DNA from: Mycobacterium celatum
GTDB lineage: Bacteria; Actinomycetota; Actinomycetes; Mycobacteriales; Mycobacteriaceae
Direction of reading: 5' to 3'
NCBI RefSeq assembly: GCF_002101595.1
Contig: NZ_LQOM01000025.1
Span: 1-64,000 of the forward strand
DNA: 64,000 bases
The position numbers and the translations under genes were made by a program. Shown here in pieces: positions 17,123 through 27,800 of this stretch (position 1 is its first letter; every line of letters begins with the position of its first letter). Below the pieces are notes generated by a model. The model was not told the origin of the DNA and searched no databases. It saw only the letters and a list, made by a program, of their open reading frames with translations.

Positions 17123-18781
17123 TCAGCCACCCGGCGGTTGCCAGGCGAATCCGCCGGGTGTATCGACGCAGCTGATCGGAACCCCCGTGTTCGAGACGGT
17201 TGCCGTGCCCGCCTGCTGAGGGCTGCAGGGCATGCCGAGGGCCGGCCGGGTGTCCAAAGGCGGCGCCGAGGTTGAGGGCGTCGTGGTCGTCGTCGCCGCG
17301 CGCGTCTCGGTCGTCGGTGATGTGCTCGTTGGCGCCGTGGTCGTCGCAGTAGACGACGGCGGTGTGCTGATTTCCGACGGCAGTGGCGGCGCGGGTACCG
17401 GCGCAGCAGGGGCGGGCGTCGGCAGCGTGGCCCTCGCCGGCGGCGGGACAGCGGGCCGGATCGTGGTCACCGGCGCCGGCGTCTCGACGCTTGGCGTGTC
17501 GTGGAACGAGCGCGACCGCAGCAGCATGACCGCGAAGTACCCGAGCAGCGCCACCGCCACGATTGTGAGAGCGAACGCCCCCGTTTGCAGCAGCCGGCGA
17601 CGGCGCGCCGTCGCCGAGGCGTCCGCAGTCGCCGCGCGAGCGACCGCTGGTTCGAAGAACGTGGCCTGGTCAAACTCGTTGTCTTCCCAGACTTCTTCTG
17701 GTGGCTCCGCGACGGCCTCGTCCGCTTCGTCAGCCATTGCATCGGACACCGCAGGCTCGGGGAACGTGGTGGCATCGTCGAATTCGTTGTCGTGCCAGAC
17801 ATCTGGTGGCGCTGCTGCGGTTTCGTCAGCTTCGGGGAACGTTGCGGCGTCCTCGTACTCAGTGTCTTCCCACACATTTGGTGAAGCAGTTTCTTCAGTC
17901 GCGGGCATCGCGTCGTGCGCCGGCCATCCAAGGACTGCAGTGGCGTCGGCGTCTTGCAGGTCGGACCTATCGCGGTGATTCCCCTCGAGCGCTGCGGCGA
18001 AGTCTCGACAGCGCGGGAATCTGTCGGCCGCCGCCTTGGCGAGTGCGCGGGAAAAGGCCTCGTCGAAGTAGGCCAGTTCCGGCTTGACATCGCCCGGTCG
18101 TGGCGGTGATTCGTTGAGGTGCTTACTGATCACTACGGCAGGATTGTGGTGCGCGAACGGCGGCGACCCCGTCAATAGGTGAAAAGCGTTGCACGCCAAC
18201 GCATATTGGTCGCTCGGGCCGTCGACCGAGTCGTCCATCAGCTGCTCGGGTGCGGCATAGCTCACGGCGCCGATCGTCATGTCCGTCTGCCGGGGTACAC
18301 CGAAATCTGCCAGCAGGATTCGCCGCATACCCGATTCGGGTCTGGTCAGCAGTATGTTGCCCGGCTTCACATAGCCGTGCACCAGCCCATGGCCGTGGGC
18401 GTGGTCAAGCGCCTCCGCGACCGCGGTGACGATCTCGAGGACCTCGTCGGGCGGGACGCCATCGGGATAGGCATCGCTGAGCAGCTGAGTCGCGTCGGCG
18501 CCGTCGACGTAGTCCGTCAAGAGCCACAGCCGGCCCTCGAATTCGCCCCGGTCGTACAGGCCGACGATGTTCGGATGCCAGAGCGCCGCCGCCAGGTCAG
18601 ACTCGCGGTAGAACCGCTCCTGGTACTCCGGGTCGGCGGACACGTCGGCGGGCAGGAGCTTGAGAGCGTGACGGCGCGGCAGCCTCGGGCGCTCGACTAG
18701 ATAGACCTCGCCGTGCTGGCCAGAGCCCAGCGGCCGGACAATGCTGAATCCGGCTGCCGTCGCACCAGTGACCAGCGGCAT
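17123..18781 (-). CDS. membrane Ser/Thr kinase homologue, probable pseudokinase
   Basis: A 552-residue protein: kinase-like domain (1 to about 275), an acidic linker with three repeats (about 299-377), one transmembrane helix (about 395-422), then a Pro/Thr-rich extracytoplasmic tail ending in a small two-cysteine module. The ATP lysine (HALKLLP) and DFG are present. The catalytic loop, however, reads HGYVKPGN instead of HRDxKPxN: Asp is Tyr137 (codon at 18371-18373) and Arg is Gly. The DFG-to-APE segment is about 9 residues shorter than in the neighbouring paralogue. It probably binds ligand or partners rather than phosphorylating. TACGAT lies seven bases before ATG 18781, suggesting a leaderless promoter of its own. 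Confidence 0.88.
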   Translation of the reverse strand: MPLVTGATAAGFSIVRPLGSGQHGEVYLVERPRLPRRHALKLLPADVSADPEYQERFYRESDLAAALWHPNIVGLYDRGEFEGRLWLLTDYVDGADATQLLSDAYPDGVPPDEVLEIVTAVAEALDHAHGHGLVHGYVKPGNILLTRPESGMRRILLADFGVPRQTDMTIGAVSYAAPEQLMDDSVDGPSDQYALACNAFHLLTGSPPFAHHNPAVVISKHLNESPPRPGDVKPELAYFDEAFSRALAKAAADRFPRCRDFAAALEGNHRDRSDLQDADATAVLGWPAHDAMPATEETASPNVWEDTEYEDAATFPEADETAAAPPDVWHDNEFDDATTFPEPAVSDAMADEADEAVAEPPEEVWEDNEFDQATFFEPAVARAATADASATARRRRLLQTGAFALTIVAVALLGYFAVMLLRSRSFHDTPSVETPAPVTTIRPAVPPPARATLPTPAPAAPVPAPPLPSEISTPPSSTATTTAPTSTSPTTETRAATTTTTPSTSAPPLDTRPALGMPCSPQQAGTATVSNTGVPISCVDTPGGFAWQPPGG

Positions 18782-18875
18782 GGGGAGGATCGTACAAGCT
18801 GGTGCCCGCAGACCAGAATTTCAGGCTCAGTGAACCGGGTGGTCACCGGCACACTGCGCGGGTAGTGCACGAAAA

Positions 18876-20468
18876 CTAGGGCCAGCCGCCGGCAGGTGGC
18901 CGCGCGACTGACCCCTCAGCTCGGCCCTTGCGGACCCACGGCGAGCACCCGGCGGTGCTGAACCGCGCGACCAGGGGCCCGATGACCACGTCCTGGCTGT
19001 CGTTGCCGGCCTCCAGCAGGTTGCCGGCGTTGTCGTAGGTGTGCCACGAGCAGCCAGCACCGGCAACCCCGTTCGCCGCCGCGTAGAGGCCCGGCGACAT
19101 CTCTCCGGGCACCGCATACGTCCCGGGCGGGATGAACGGCCCGGTGGACCCGGGCGCACCCGCCAGGACCGCCGCGGCGGCCTCGCATTTGTCGCGCGGA
19201 AATTCCTTGAGGCAGTTGCGCCAGCCGTATTCGCCGGCGATCAGCGGATACATCCGTTCCACCTCGGCGTTGGGCTGCCACAACGAGCCGTGCCGCACCC
19301 TCATACAGCGAATCGGGGTGTTCGAGTTCGAGAACGTGGTCGTGTTGATTTCCTCACGGGCACACGGCGCACCGATCGGTGGCCTGCCGTGCTCTGCGGC
19401 CGGAACCGCCGACGGTGTCGCGCGGGGCTGGCCGAGGATGCCGGCGGCGTGGGCAGTGAGCGACGCAGATCGCCGCGCGTCGCTCACCCGAGTGCCGGTG
19501 ACGATGACCGATCCGGTCAGCATCATGGTCACGAGCATCGGGACGACGACGGCGGCCCGCACCAGCGGGTGGATCCGCGATGCCGAAGGCCTCCCGGCCG
19601 CCAGTCGGGTGCGCAGACGGCGCCCCCGTTTGCAGCGATCCCCCTTGAGCGCCTTCGCGAAATCCCGGCAGCAGGCGAACCTGTCGGCGGGGTCTTTGGA
19701 CAGCGCGCGGGCCAGCACGGCATCGAGGTGCGCCAGTTCCGGCTTGATGTCGCTCAGCTTGGGCGGGACCCCGTTGAGATGCTGGCCGATCACCACCGCG
19801 GGATTGCTGTGCCGAAACGGTGGTGACCCGGTCAGCAGATGAAACGCGGTGGCGGCCAACGCATATTGGTCGGCCCGCCCATCGATGGGGGCGTCCACTA
19901 GCTGCTCGGGTGCCGCGTAGCTCATGGTGCCGACGGCCATGTTCGTCACCGTCAGCCCGCTGATTTCATCCAGCCGCCGGGCGATGCCGAAGTCTGCCAG
20001 CAGGATGCGTCGCCAGCCGCAGACCGGCTGGGTGATCAGGATGTTGCTCGGCTTCACATCGCGGTGCAGCAGACCACTGTCGTGGGCGTAGTCAAGGGCG
20101 TCGGCAATTGCACTGACGATCTCGATCACCTCGTCGGCCGGCATGCCGTCGGGATACCTGTCGTGCAGCAGCTTGGCGGCGTCGGAGCCGTCGACGTAAT
20201 CCATCGAAATCCACAACTGGCCCTCGTATTCGCCCCGGTCGTGCAGGCCGACGATGTGTGGGTGCCACAGCGCCGCGGCCAGATCGGCCTCCCGGTTGAA
20301 CCGCTCGCGGAACTCCGGGTCGGCGGACACGTCGGCGGGAAGCACCTTGAGCGCATCGCGGCGCGGCAACCTCGGGTGCTGGGCCAAGTAGACCTCACCC
20401 ATCCCGCCCGACCCCAGGTGCCGGACGATGCGGAAACCGGCACACGTCGTGTCGCTCGCCAACGGCAT
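18876..20468 (-). CDS. transmembrane Ser/Thr protein kinase
   Basis: A 530-residue PknF/PknJ-like receptor kinase. The kinase domain (1 to about 275) has GSGGMGEVY, the ATP lysine, [15 protein letters not shown] and a Thr-bearing activation loop ending [10 protein letters not shown], so it should be active. One transmembrane helix follows (about 299-322). The outer part has a short module with PC...SNSNTPIRC...LWQP shared with the downstream paralogue, then a domain with [17 protein letters not shown] and C-terminal cysteines, known from secreted actinobacterial proteins. TAGTAT six bases before ATG 20468 suggests a leaderless start. It is tandem with, and upstream of, the probable pseudokinase, so joint signalling is plausible. 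The ligand is unknown. Confidence 0.92.
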   Translation of the reverse strand: MPLASDTTCAGFRIVRHLGSGGMGEVYLAQHPRLPRRDALKVLPADVSADPEFRERFNREADLAAALWHPHIVGLHDRGEYEGQLWISMDYVDGSDAAKLLHDRYPDGMPADEVIEIVSAIADALDYAHDSGLLHRDVKPSNILITQPVCGWRRILLADFGIARRLDEISGLTVTNMAVGTMSYAAPEQLVDAPIDGRADQYALAATAFHLLTGSPPFRHSNPAVVIGQHLNGVPPKLSDIKPELAHLDAVLARALSKDPADRFACCRDFAKALKGDRCKRGRRLRTRLAAGRPSASRIHPLVRAAVVVPMLVTMMLTGSVIVTGTRVSDARRSASLTAHAAGILGQPRATPSAVPAAEHGRPPIGAPCAREEINTTTFSNSNTPIRCMRVRHGSLWQPNAEVERMYPLIAGEYGWRNCLKEFPRDKCEAAAAVLAGAPGSTGPFIPPGTYAVPGEMSPGLYAAANGVAGAGCSWHTYDNAGNLLEAGNDSQDVVIGPLVARFSTAGCSPWVRKGRAEGSVARPPAGGWP

Positions 20469-20583
20469 GGGCGAATACTACAGATGTAATTCGGTCCTTG
20501 GCATGTGTCACCGCCGTGGCGTAATAGGACTTCTGATACTGGCGCGGCCAGTATTGCCGAAGTGGTAATTGATGCATTTGTCG

Positions 20584-20589
20584 TATCCT
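20584..20589 (+). promoter_or_regulatory. -10 box of the DUF1906 gene, leaderless start
   Basis: TATCCT ends seven bases before GTG 20597, so transcription would start at the start codon. No Shine-Dalgarno is visible. Confidence 0.4.
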
Positions 20590-20596
20590 GTGACTC

Positions 20597-21319
20597 GTGC
20601 CTGTGTCCCGGCGCGAGGTGCTCAAGTACGCGGCCGCGACGCCAGCCCTGTTCGGTTTGGGCGTTGCGGCCTCGTCGCTGCGCGCCGCGATCGCCTCGGC
20701 CGGCCCGCTGGGCGTGCTGCTGGACTATGCGGCCGGCGTCATCCCCGCCAGCGACATCAAGGCGGCGGGCGCGGCAGGGTCGATCCGGTACGTGTCGGAC
20801 CGCCGGCCGGGTGGCGCCTGGATGCTCGGCAAGCCGATCCAACTGGCCGAAGCCCGTGACCTGTACGGCAGCGGGCTCAAGATCGTGTCCTGCTACCAGT
20901 ACGGCAAGCAGGACACCGCCGACTGGCTGGGCGGTCAGGGCGCCGGCGTCGCGCACGCCCAGCGGGGCTGGCAGTTGCACACCGCTGCGGGCGGACCCAC
21001 CGGCGCGCCGATCTACGCCTCGATCGACGACGATCCGTCCTACGAGCAGTACAAGCAGCTGGTGGCGCCGTATCTGCGGGGCTGGGAGTCGGTGCTCGGC
21101 CATCAACGGGTCGGGGTCTACGCCAACTCGAAAACGATCGACTGGGCGCTGCAGGACGGGCTGGGATCCTACTTTTGGCAGCACAACTGGGGTTCGCCGC
21201 GCGGATACACCCATCCGGCCGCCAATCTCCACCAGGTGGAGATCGACAAGCGCAGCGTCGGCGGCGTCGGGGTGGACATCAACCACATCATGAAGCCGCA
21301 ATTCGGCCAGTGGGACTGA
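20597..21319 (+). CDS. Tat-exported DUF1906 glycoside-hydrolase-like protein (Rv2525c homologue)
   Basis: A 240-residue protein with an N-terminal twin-arginine signal (VSRREVLKYAAATPALFGLG, then AIASAG) followed by a DUF1906 domain with a TIM-barrel-like layout: LLDYAAGVIP, SIRYVSDRRPGG, VSCYQYGK, YASIDDDPS, GVYANSKTIDW, WQHNWG and QVEIDK. These match M. tuberculosis Rv2525c along its length. The family resembles peptidoglycan-active hydrolases, and the protein is exported to the cell wall by the Tat pathway. The exact substrate is not settled. As in M. tuberculosis it lies immediately before fas. The start is GTG 20597; GTG 20603 is an alternative two residues in. Confidence 0.93.
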   Translation: MPVSRREVLKYAAATPALFGLGVAASSLRAAIASAGPLGVLLDYAAGVIPASDIKAAGAAGSIRYVSDRRPGGAWMLGKPIQLAEARDLYGSGLKIVSCYQYGKQDTADWLGGQGAGVAHAQRGWQLHTAAGGPTGAPIYASIDDDPSYEQYKQLVAPYLRGWESVLGHQRVGVYANSKTIDWALQDGLGSYFWQHNWGSPRGYTHPAANLHQVEIDKRSVGGVGVDINHIMKPQFGQWD

Positions 21320-21801
21320 CGCGACGGCTCGCACACCTGACTCGCGGGTAAGGTTCCAGCAAACTTCTCAGACGCCCTCCGGCGGCCCGATTTACGTCGC
21401 CGACGGCGCGGCTCGGCGGCCGACGCCTCGCGGAGCACGCAACGAAGCCGAAAAATCAGACATAACGATTTTATAACAATACTGCCTTGATCAGCGCCGT
21501 TGTGCCTACTCGACCGTAACCACCTGCACGCAGCAGGTTTGTTCCGCGCGCTGCCGGGCGCGGTTGAACGCCGTGTTACCCACGTAACCGCTACCCGTGC
21601 GTAGAACTCGCCAGTAACCGATCTGGGCGGGAAAACCCCAGGGTTCTTATGACACTCTTATTGCAGCCGATGCAGTCCCCGGGCCGGCCCGCCGCAGCGC
21701 TCGGGTCAGCGGGGAATCGGCCGGATTCGACGGGGAATCAGACGACGCCCAGGGCAGCGCAGCTCTGACAGACAAGCGATACGTACAGGGAGATACGCAA
21801 C
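21320..21801 (+). promoter_or_regulatory. fas: fas upstream region (482 bases without a gene)
   Basis: The region holds three GTAACC copies (21516, 21584, 21614; the last two 30 bases apart), a short dyad GTTAC-CCAC-GTAAC (21575-21588) and a wider dyad GCGGTT...AACCGC (21560-21591). An AT-rich island at 21450-21480 contains AAAATC...GATTTT and TATAAC. In M. tuberculosis, fas is controlled by FasR binding inverted repeats upstream; these are the best candidates but the match is not verified. GTG 21802 has GGGAGA upstream. No small ORF stands out. Confidence 0.5.
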
Positions 21802-24800
21802 GTGACGATCCACGAGCACGACCGGGTGTCCGCCGACCGCGACGGAATGTCCGCCGAGGCCACGCAGGGCACCCATGCTCTGGTCGATCGTCTGACCGCG
21901 GGCGAGCCCTATGCCGTCGCGTTCGGCGGGCAGGGCAGCGCCTGGTTGGAGACCCTTGAGGAGCTGGTGTCCTCGGCCGGCATCGAGTCGGAGTTGGCGA
22001 CGCTGGTCGGCGAGGTGGACCTGCTGCTTGAGCCGGTCGCCAAAGAGCTGGTCGTGGTGCGCCCCATCGGCTTTGAGCCGCTGCGCTGGGTGCGCGCGCT
22101 GGCCGCTGAGGACCCGGTACCGTCGGCCAAGCAGCTGACCTCGGCCGCGGTATCCGTGCCCGGCGTGCTGCTCACCCAGATCGCCGCGGTGCGCGCGCTG
22201 ACGCGCCAGGGCTTGGACCTCTCAGCAACCCCACCGGTGGCCGTGGCCGGACACTCGCAAGGCGTTCTGGGCGTCGAGTCGCTGAAGACCGCCGGTGCCC
22301 GCGACGCCGAGCTGCTGGCCCTGGCGCAGCTGATCGGCGCCGCAGGCACCCTGGTGGCCCGCCGGCGCGGCATCTCGATCCTCGGCGACCGCCCGCCGAT
22401 GGTGTCGGTGACCAACGCCGACCCCGAGCGCATTCACCGGCTGCTCGAAGAATTCTCGCAAGACGTCCGGACCGTGCTGCCGCCGGTGCTGTCCATCCGC
22501 AACGGCCGGCGATCGGTCGTCATCACCGGAACCCCCGAGCAGCTGTCCCGCTTCGAGCTCTACTGCAAGCAGATCTCGGACAAAGAGGAAGCCGACCGTA
22601 AGAACAAGGTCCGCGGCGGCGACGTGTTCGCGCCGGTCTTCGAGCCCGTCCAGGTGGAGGTGGGTTTCCACACGCCGCGGCTGTCCGACGGTATCGACCT
22701 TGTCGGTGGCTGGGCCGAAAAGGTCGGCATCGACGTCGACCTGGCGCGCGCGATGACCGAAGCCATCCTGGTGCAACCCGTCGACTGGGTCGACGAGGTC
22801 GTCTCGCTGCACGAGGCCGGCGCCCGCTGGATTCTCGACCTGGGGCCCGGCGACATCCTGACCCGGCTGACCGCGCCGGTCATCCGCGGCCTGGGCATCG
22901 GCATCGTGCCCGCGGCCACCCGCGGCGGCCAGCGCAACCTGTTCACCATCGGCGCCGTTCCCGAGGTGGCCCGCCCGTGGTCGAGTTACGCCCCGTCCGT
23001 GGTGCAACTGCCCGACGGCCGGGTCAAGCTCTCGACGAAGTTCACCCGGCTCACCGGGCGCTCACCGATCCTGCTGGCCGGCATGACGCCCACCACCGTC
23101 GACGCCAAGATCGTCGCCGCCGCGGCCAACGCCGGGCACTGGGCCGAGCTGGCCGGCGGCGGGCAGGTCACTGAAGAGATCTTCAACAACCGCATCGAAG
23201 AACTTGGCGGCCTGCTCGAGCCCGGCCGCACCTACCAATTCAACGCGCTGTTCCTCGACCCGTATCTGTGGAAGCTGCAGGTCGGCGGAAAACGCTTGGT
23301 GCAGAAGGCCCGTCAGTCCGGCGCGCCGATCGACGGGCTGGTGGTGTCCGCCGGCATCCCCGAGCTTGAAGAGGCCGTCGAGCTGATCGATGAGCTGCGC
23401 GAGATCGGCATCAGCCACGTGGTGTTCAAGCCCGGCACCGTCGAGCAGATCCGCTCGGTCATCCGCATCGCCACCGAGGTGCCGACCAAGCCGGTGATCA
23501 TGCACATCGAGGGCGGGCGCGCCGGCGGCCACCACTCCTGGGAAGACCTCGACGACCTGCTGCTGGCGACGTACTCCGAATTGCGGTCGCGGCCCAACAT
23601 CACCGTCTGCGTGGGCGGCGGCATCGGCACCCCGAAGCGGGCGGCCGAATACCTCTCCGGGCGCTGGGCACAGGCTTACGGCTTCCCGCTGATGCCGGTC
23701 GACGGCATCCTGGTCGGCACCGCGGCGATGGCCACGCTCGAGTCCACCACCTCGCCGTCGGTCAAGCGGATGCTGGTCGAAACCCAGGGCACCGACCAGT
23801 GGATCAGCGCCGGAAAAGCCCAGGGCGGCATGGCATCCAGCCGCAGCCAGCTCGGCGCCGACATCCACGAGATCGACAACACCGCCTCGCGCTGCGGCCG
23901 GCTGCTCGACGAGGTCGCCGGCGACGCCGAAGCGGTCGCCAAGCGCCGCGACGAGATCATCGCCGCGCTGAACAAGACCGCCAAGCCGTATTTCGGCGAC
24001 GTCCGTGAGATGACCTATGCGCAGTGGCTGCGCCGCTACGTGGAATTGACCATCGGAGACGGCAAGTCGACCGCCGACACCGCCTCACCGGGCAGCCCCT
24101 GGCTGGCCGACACCTGGCGCGACCGCTTCGAAGAGATGCTCAAGCGCACCGAAGCGCGTTTGCACCCCAAGGATTTCGGTCCGATCGAGACGCTGTTCAC
24201 CGATCCGGAACTGCTGGACCGCCCCGCCGAGGCGATCGATGCGCTGCTGGGCCGTTACCCCGACGCCGAAACCGTGCAGCTGCACCCCGCCGACGTGCCG
24301 TTCTTCGTCACGCTGTGCAAGACGCTGGGCAAGCCGGTCAATTTCGTGCCCGTCATCGACAAAGACGTCCGCCGTTGGTGGCGCAGCGATTCGCTGTGGC
24401 AGGCGCACGACGCCCGCTACGACGCCGACCAGGTGTGCATCATCCCCGGCACCGCGTCGGTGGCCGGCATCACCCGGATGGACGAGCCCGTCGGCGAGTT
24501 GCTGGACCGTTTCGAGCAGGCCGCCATTGACGACGTGCTCGCATCCAACGGGCAGCCCCAGCCGGTGACCGCGCGCCGGCAGGGCCGCACCGACGTGAGC
24601 GGGCCGCTGGCCGTCGTGCTGGACGCGCCCGACGTGCTGTGGGCCGGCCGCGCCGCCACCAACCCGGTCCACCGCATCGCCGATCCGGCCGACTGGCAGG
24701 TGAACGAAAACCGCACCGCCACACACTCTTCCACCGGAGCGCGGCTCCAGACCGACGGTGAGCAGGTCGTGCTGAGCGTGCCGATCTCCGGCACCTGGAT

Positions 24801-27800
24801 CGACATCCGCTTCACCCTGCCTGATGTCACCATGGACGGCGGCATCCCGGTGATCGGCACCGACGACGCGGCCGCCGCGATGCGTTCCGTGCTGGCGATC
24901 GCGGCCGGTGTCGACGGGCCCGACGCGCTGCCGCCCGTACACGACGGGACGGCCACCGTCACCGTCGAGTGGAACCCGGAGCGGGTCGCCGACCACACCG
25001 GCGTCACCGCCACCTTCGGTGAGCCGCTGGCTCCCGGCCTGACCACCGTGCCCGATGCACTGGTCGGCAGCTGCTGGCCTGCCGTGTTCGCCGCGATCGG
25101 CTCGGCGGTGACCGACAGCGGCGTGCCCGTCGTCGAGGGCCTGCTGAGCCTGGTGCACCTGGACCACGCCGCTCACCTGGTCGGCAAGTTGCCCACCGTC
25201 CCGACCGAATTGACCGTCACCGCAACGGCTTCCACCGCCACTGACACCGAGGTCGGCCGGGTCGTCCCGGTGTCGGTAACCGTTGCCGACGCCGACGGCC
25301 GGGCGCTGGCTAGCCTCGAGGAACGCTTCGCGATCCGCGGCCGCACCGGTGCCGCCGAGCTGACCGACCCGCTGCGGGCCGGTGGTGCGGTGTCCGACAA
25401 CGCCACCGACACCCCGCGGCGCCGCCGCCGCGACGTCACGCTGACCGCTCCGGTCGACATGCGGCCGTTCGCGGTCGTCTCCGGTGACCACAACCCGATC
25501 CACACCGACCGGGCCGCCGCGCTGCTGGCCGGCCTGGAAACGCCGATCGTGCACGGCATGTGGCTCTCGGCCGCGGCCCAGCACGTGGTGACCGCCACCG
25601 ACGGCCAGGCCCGGCCGCCGGCCCGGCTGGTCGGCTGGACCGCGCGCTTTTTGGGCATGGTCCGTCCCGGCGACGAGGTGGACTTCCGGGTCGACCGGGT
25701 CGGAATCGACCAGGGCGCAGAGGTTTTGGAGGTCGCCGCACGAATCGGGTCGGATCTCGTCATGTCGGCGACGGCCCGATTGGCCGCGCCCAAGACCGTC
25801 TACGCGTTCCCCGGCCAGGGCATCCAGCACAAGGGCATGGGCATGGAGGTCCGGGCCCGCTCCAAGGCTGCCCGCAAGGTGTGGGACTCCGCGGACAAGT
25901 TCACCCGCGAGACTCTGGGCTTCTCGGTGCTGCACGTGGTGCGCGACAACCCGACCAGCATCATCGCGTCGGGCGTGCACTACCAGCACCCCGAGGGAGT
26001 GCTGTATCTGACCCAGTTCACCCAGGTCGCGATGGCGACGGTGGCGGCCGCCCAGGTCGCCGAGATGCGTGAGCAGGGCGCGTTCGTGGAAGGCGCAATC
26101 GCCTGCGGCCACTCCGTCGGCGAGTACACCGCGCTGGCCTGCGTCACCGGCATCTACGAGCTGGAAGCGTTGCTGGAGATGGTGTTCCACCGCGGCTCCA
26201 AGATGCACGACATCGTGCCGCGCGACGAGCTGGGCCGCTCCAACTACCGGCTCGCCGCGATCCGCCCGTCGCAGATCGACCTCGCCGACGCCGATGTGCC
26301 GGGGTTCGTCGCCGAAATCGCCGAGCGGACCGGGGAATTCCTCGAGATCGTCAACTACAACCTGCGCGGCTCGCAGTACGCGATCGCCGGCACGGTCCGC
26401 GGCCTCGAGGAACTGGAGGCCGAGGTCGAGCGCCGCCGCGAAATCACCGGCGGCAAAAGGTCTTTCATCCTGGTGCCGGGCATCGACGTGCCGTTCCACT
26501 CGCGCGTGTTGCGGGTCGGCGTGGCCGAGTTCCGCCGGTCGCTGGACCGGGTCATGCCGCGCGACGCGGATCCGGGCCTGATCATCGGGCGCTACATCCC
26601 CAACCTGGTCCCGCGCCCGTTCACCCTCGACCGCGACTTCATCCAGGAGATCCGCGATCTGGTGCCGGCCGAGCCGCTCGACCCGATCCTGGCCGACTAC
26701 GACACCTGGCGTCGCGAACGGCCCCGCGAGATGGCGCGCACGGTGTTCATCGAGCTGTTGGCCTGGCAGTTCGCCAGCCCGGTGCGGTGGATCGAGACGC
26801 AGGACCTGCTGTTCACCGAGGAGGCCGCCGGCGGCCTGGGTGTGGAGCGCTTCGTCGAGATCGGCGTGAAGTCCGCGCCGACCGTCGCCGGGCTGGCCAC
26901 CAACACCCTCAAGCTGCCCGAATACGCGCACAGCACAGTCGAAGTGCTCAACGCCGAGCGTGACGCCGCGGTGCTGTTCGCCACCGACACCGACCCTGAG
27001 CCGGAGCCGGAGATCGAGGAGACGCCGGAAGCCGCGGCGACCCCCGCCGCGGATGCGGCACCTGCACCCGCACCGGCCACAGCCCCGTCCGGCGCTCCAC
27101 GCCCCGACGACATTCCGTTCGACGCCGCCGACGCCACGCTGGCGCTGATCGCGCTGTCGGCCAAGATGCGCATCGACCAGATCGAGCCGCTGGATTCCAT
27201 CGAGTCGATCACCGACGGCGCGTCGTCGCGGCGTAACCAGCTGCTGGTGGACCTGGGTTCGGAGCTGAACCTGGGCGCCATCGACGGCGCCGCCGAGGCC
27301 GACCTGGCCGGGCTGCGCGCCCAGGTCACCAAGCTGGCCCGCACCTACAAGCCTTTCGGCCCAGTGCTTTCCGACGCGATCAACGACCAGCTGCGCACCG
27401 TATTCGGCCCGTCGGGCAAGCGGCCGGCCGCCATTGCCGAACGGGTCAAGAAGACCTGGGAACTGGGCGACGGGTGGGTCAAGCACGTCACGGTCGAGGT
27501 CGCGCTCGGAACCCGCGAGGGCACCAGTGTCCGCGGCGGCGCACTGGGCCACCTGCACGAGGGTGCGCTCGCCGACGCCGCTTCGGTCGACAAGGCCATC
27601 GACGCTGCTGTGGCGGCAGTGGCTGCGCGCCAAGGGGTTTCGGTGGCATTGCCGTCCTCGGGTGGCGGCGGGGCGACCGTCGACGCCGCGGCGCTCTCCG
27701 AATTCACCGACCAGATCACCGGCCGCGACGGCGTTCTCGCGTCGGCCGCACGCCTGGTGCTGGGCCAGCTGGGGCTCGACGACCCGGTCAGCGCGCCCGC

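Noticed and set aside
21452..21472. AAAATC...GATTTT as an intrinsic terminator after the DUF1906 gene
   Set aside because: The stem is short and AT-rich with no GC clamp, and the site overlaps a TATAAC -10-like sequence. It is more likely part of the fas control region.
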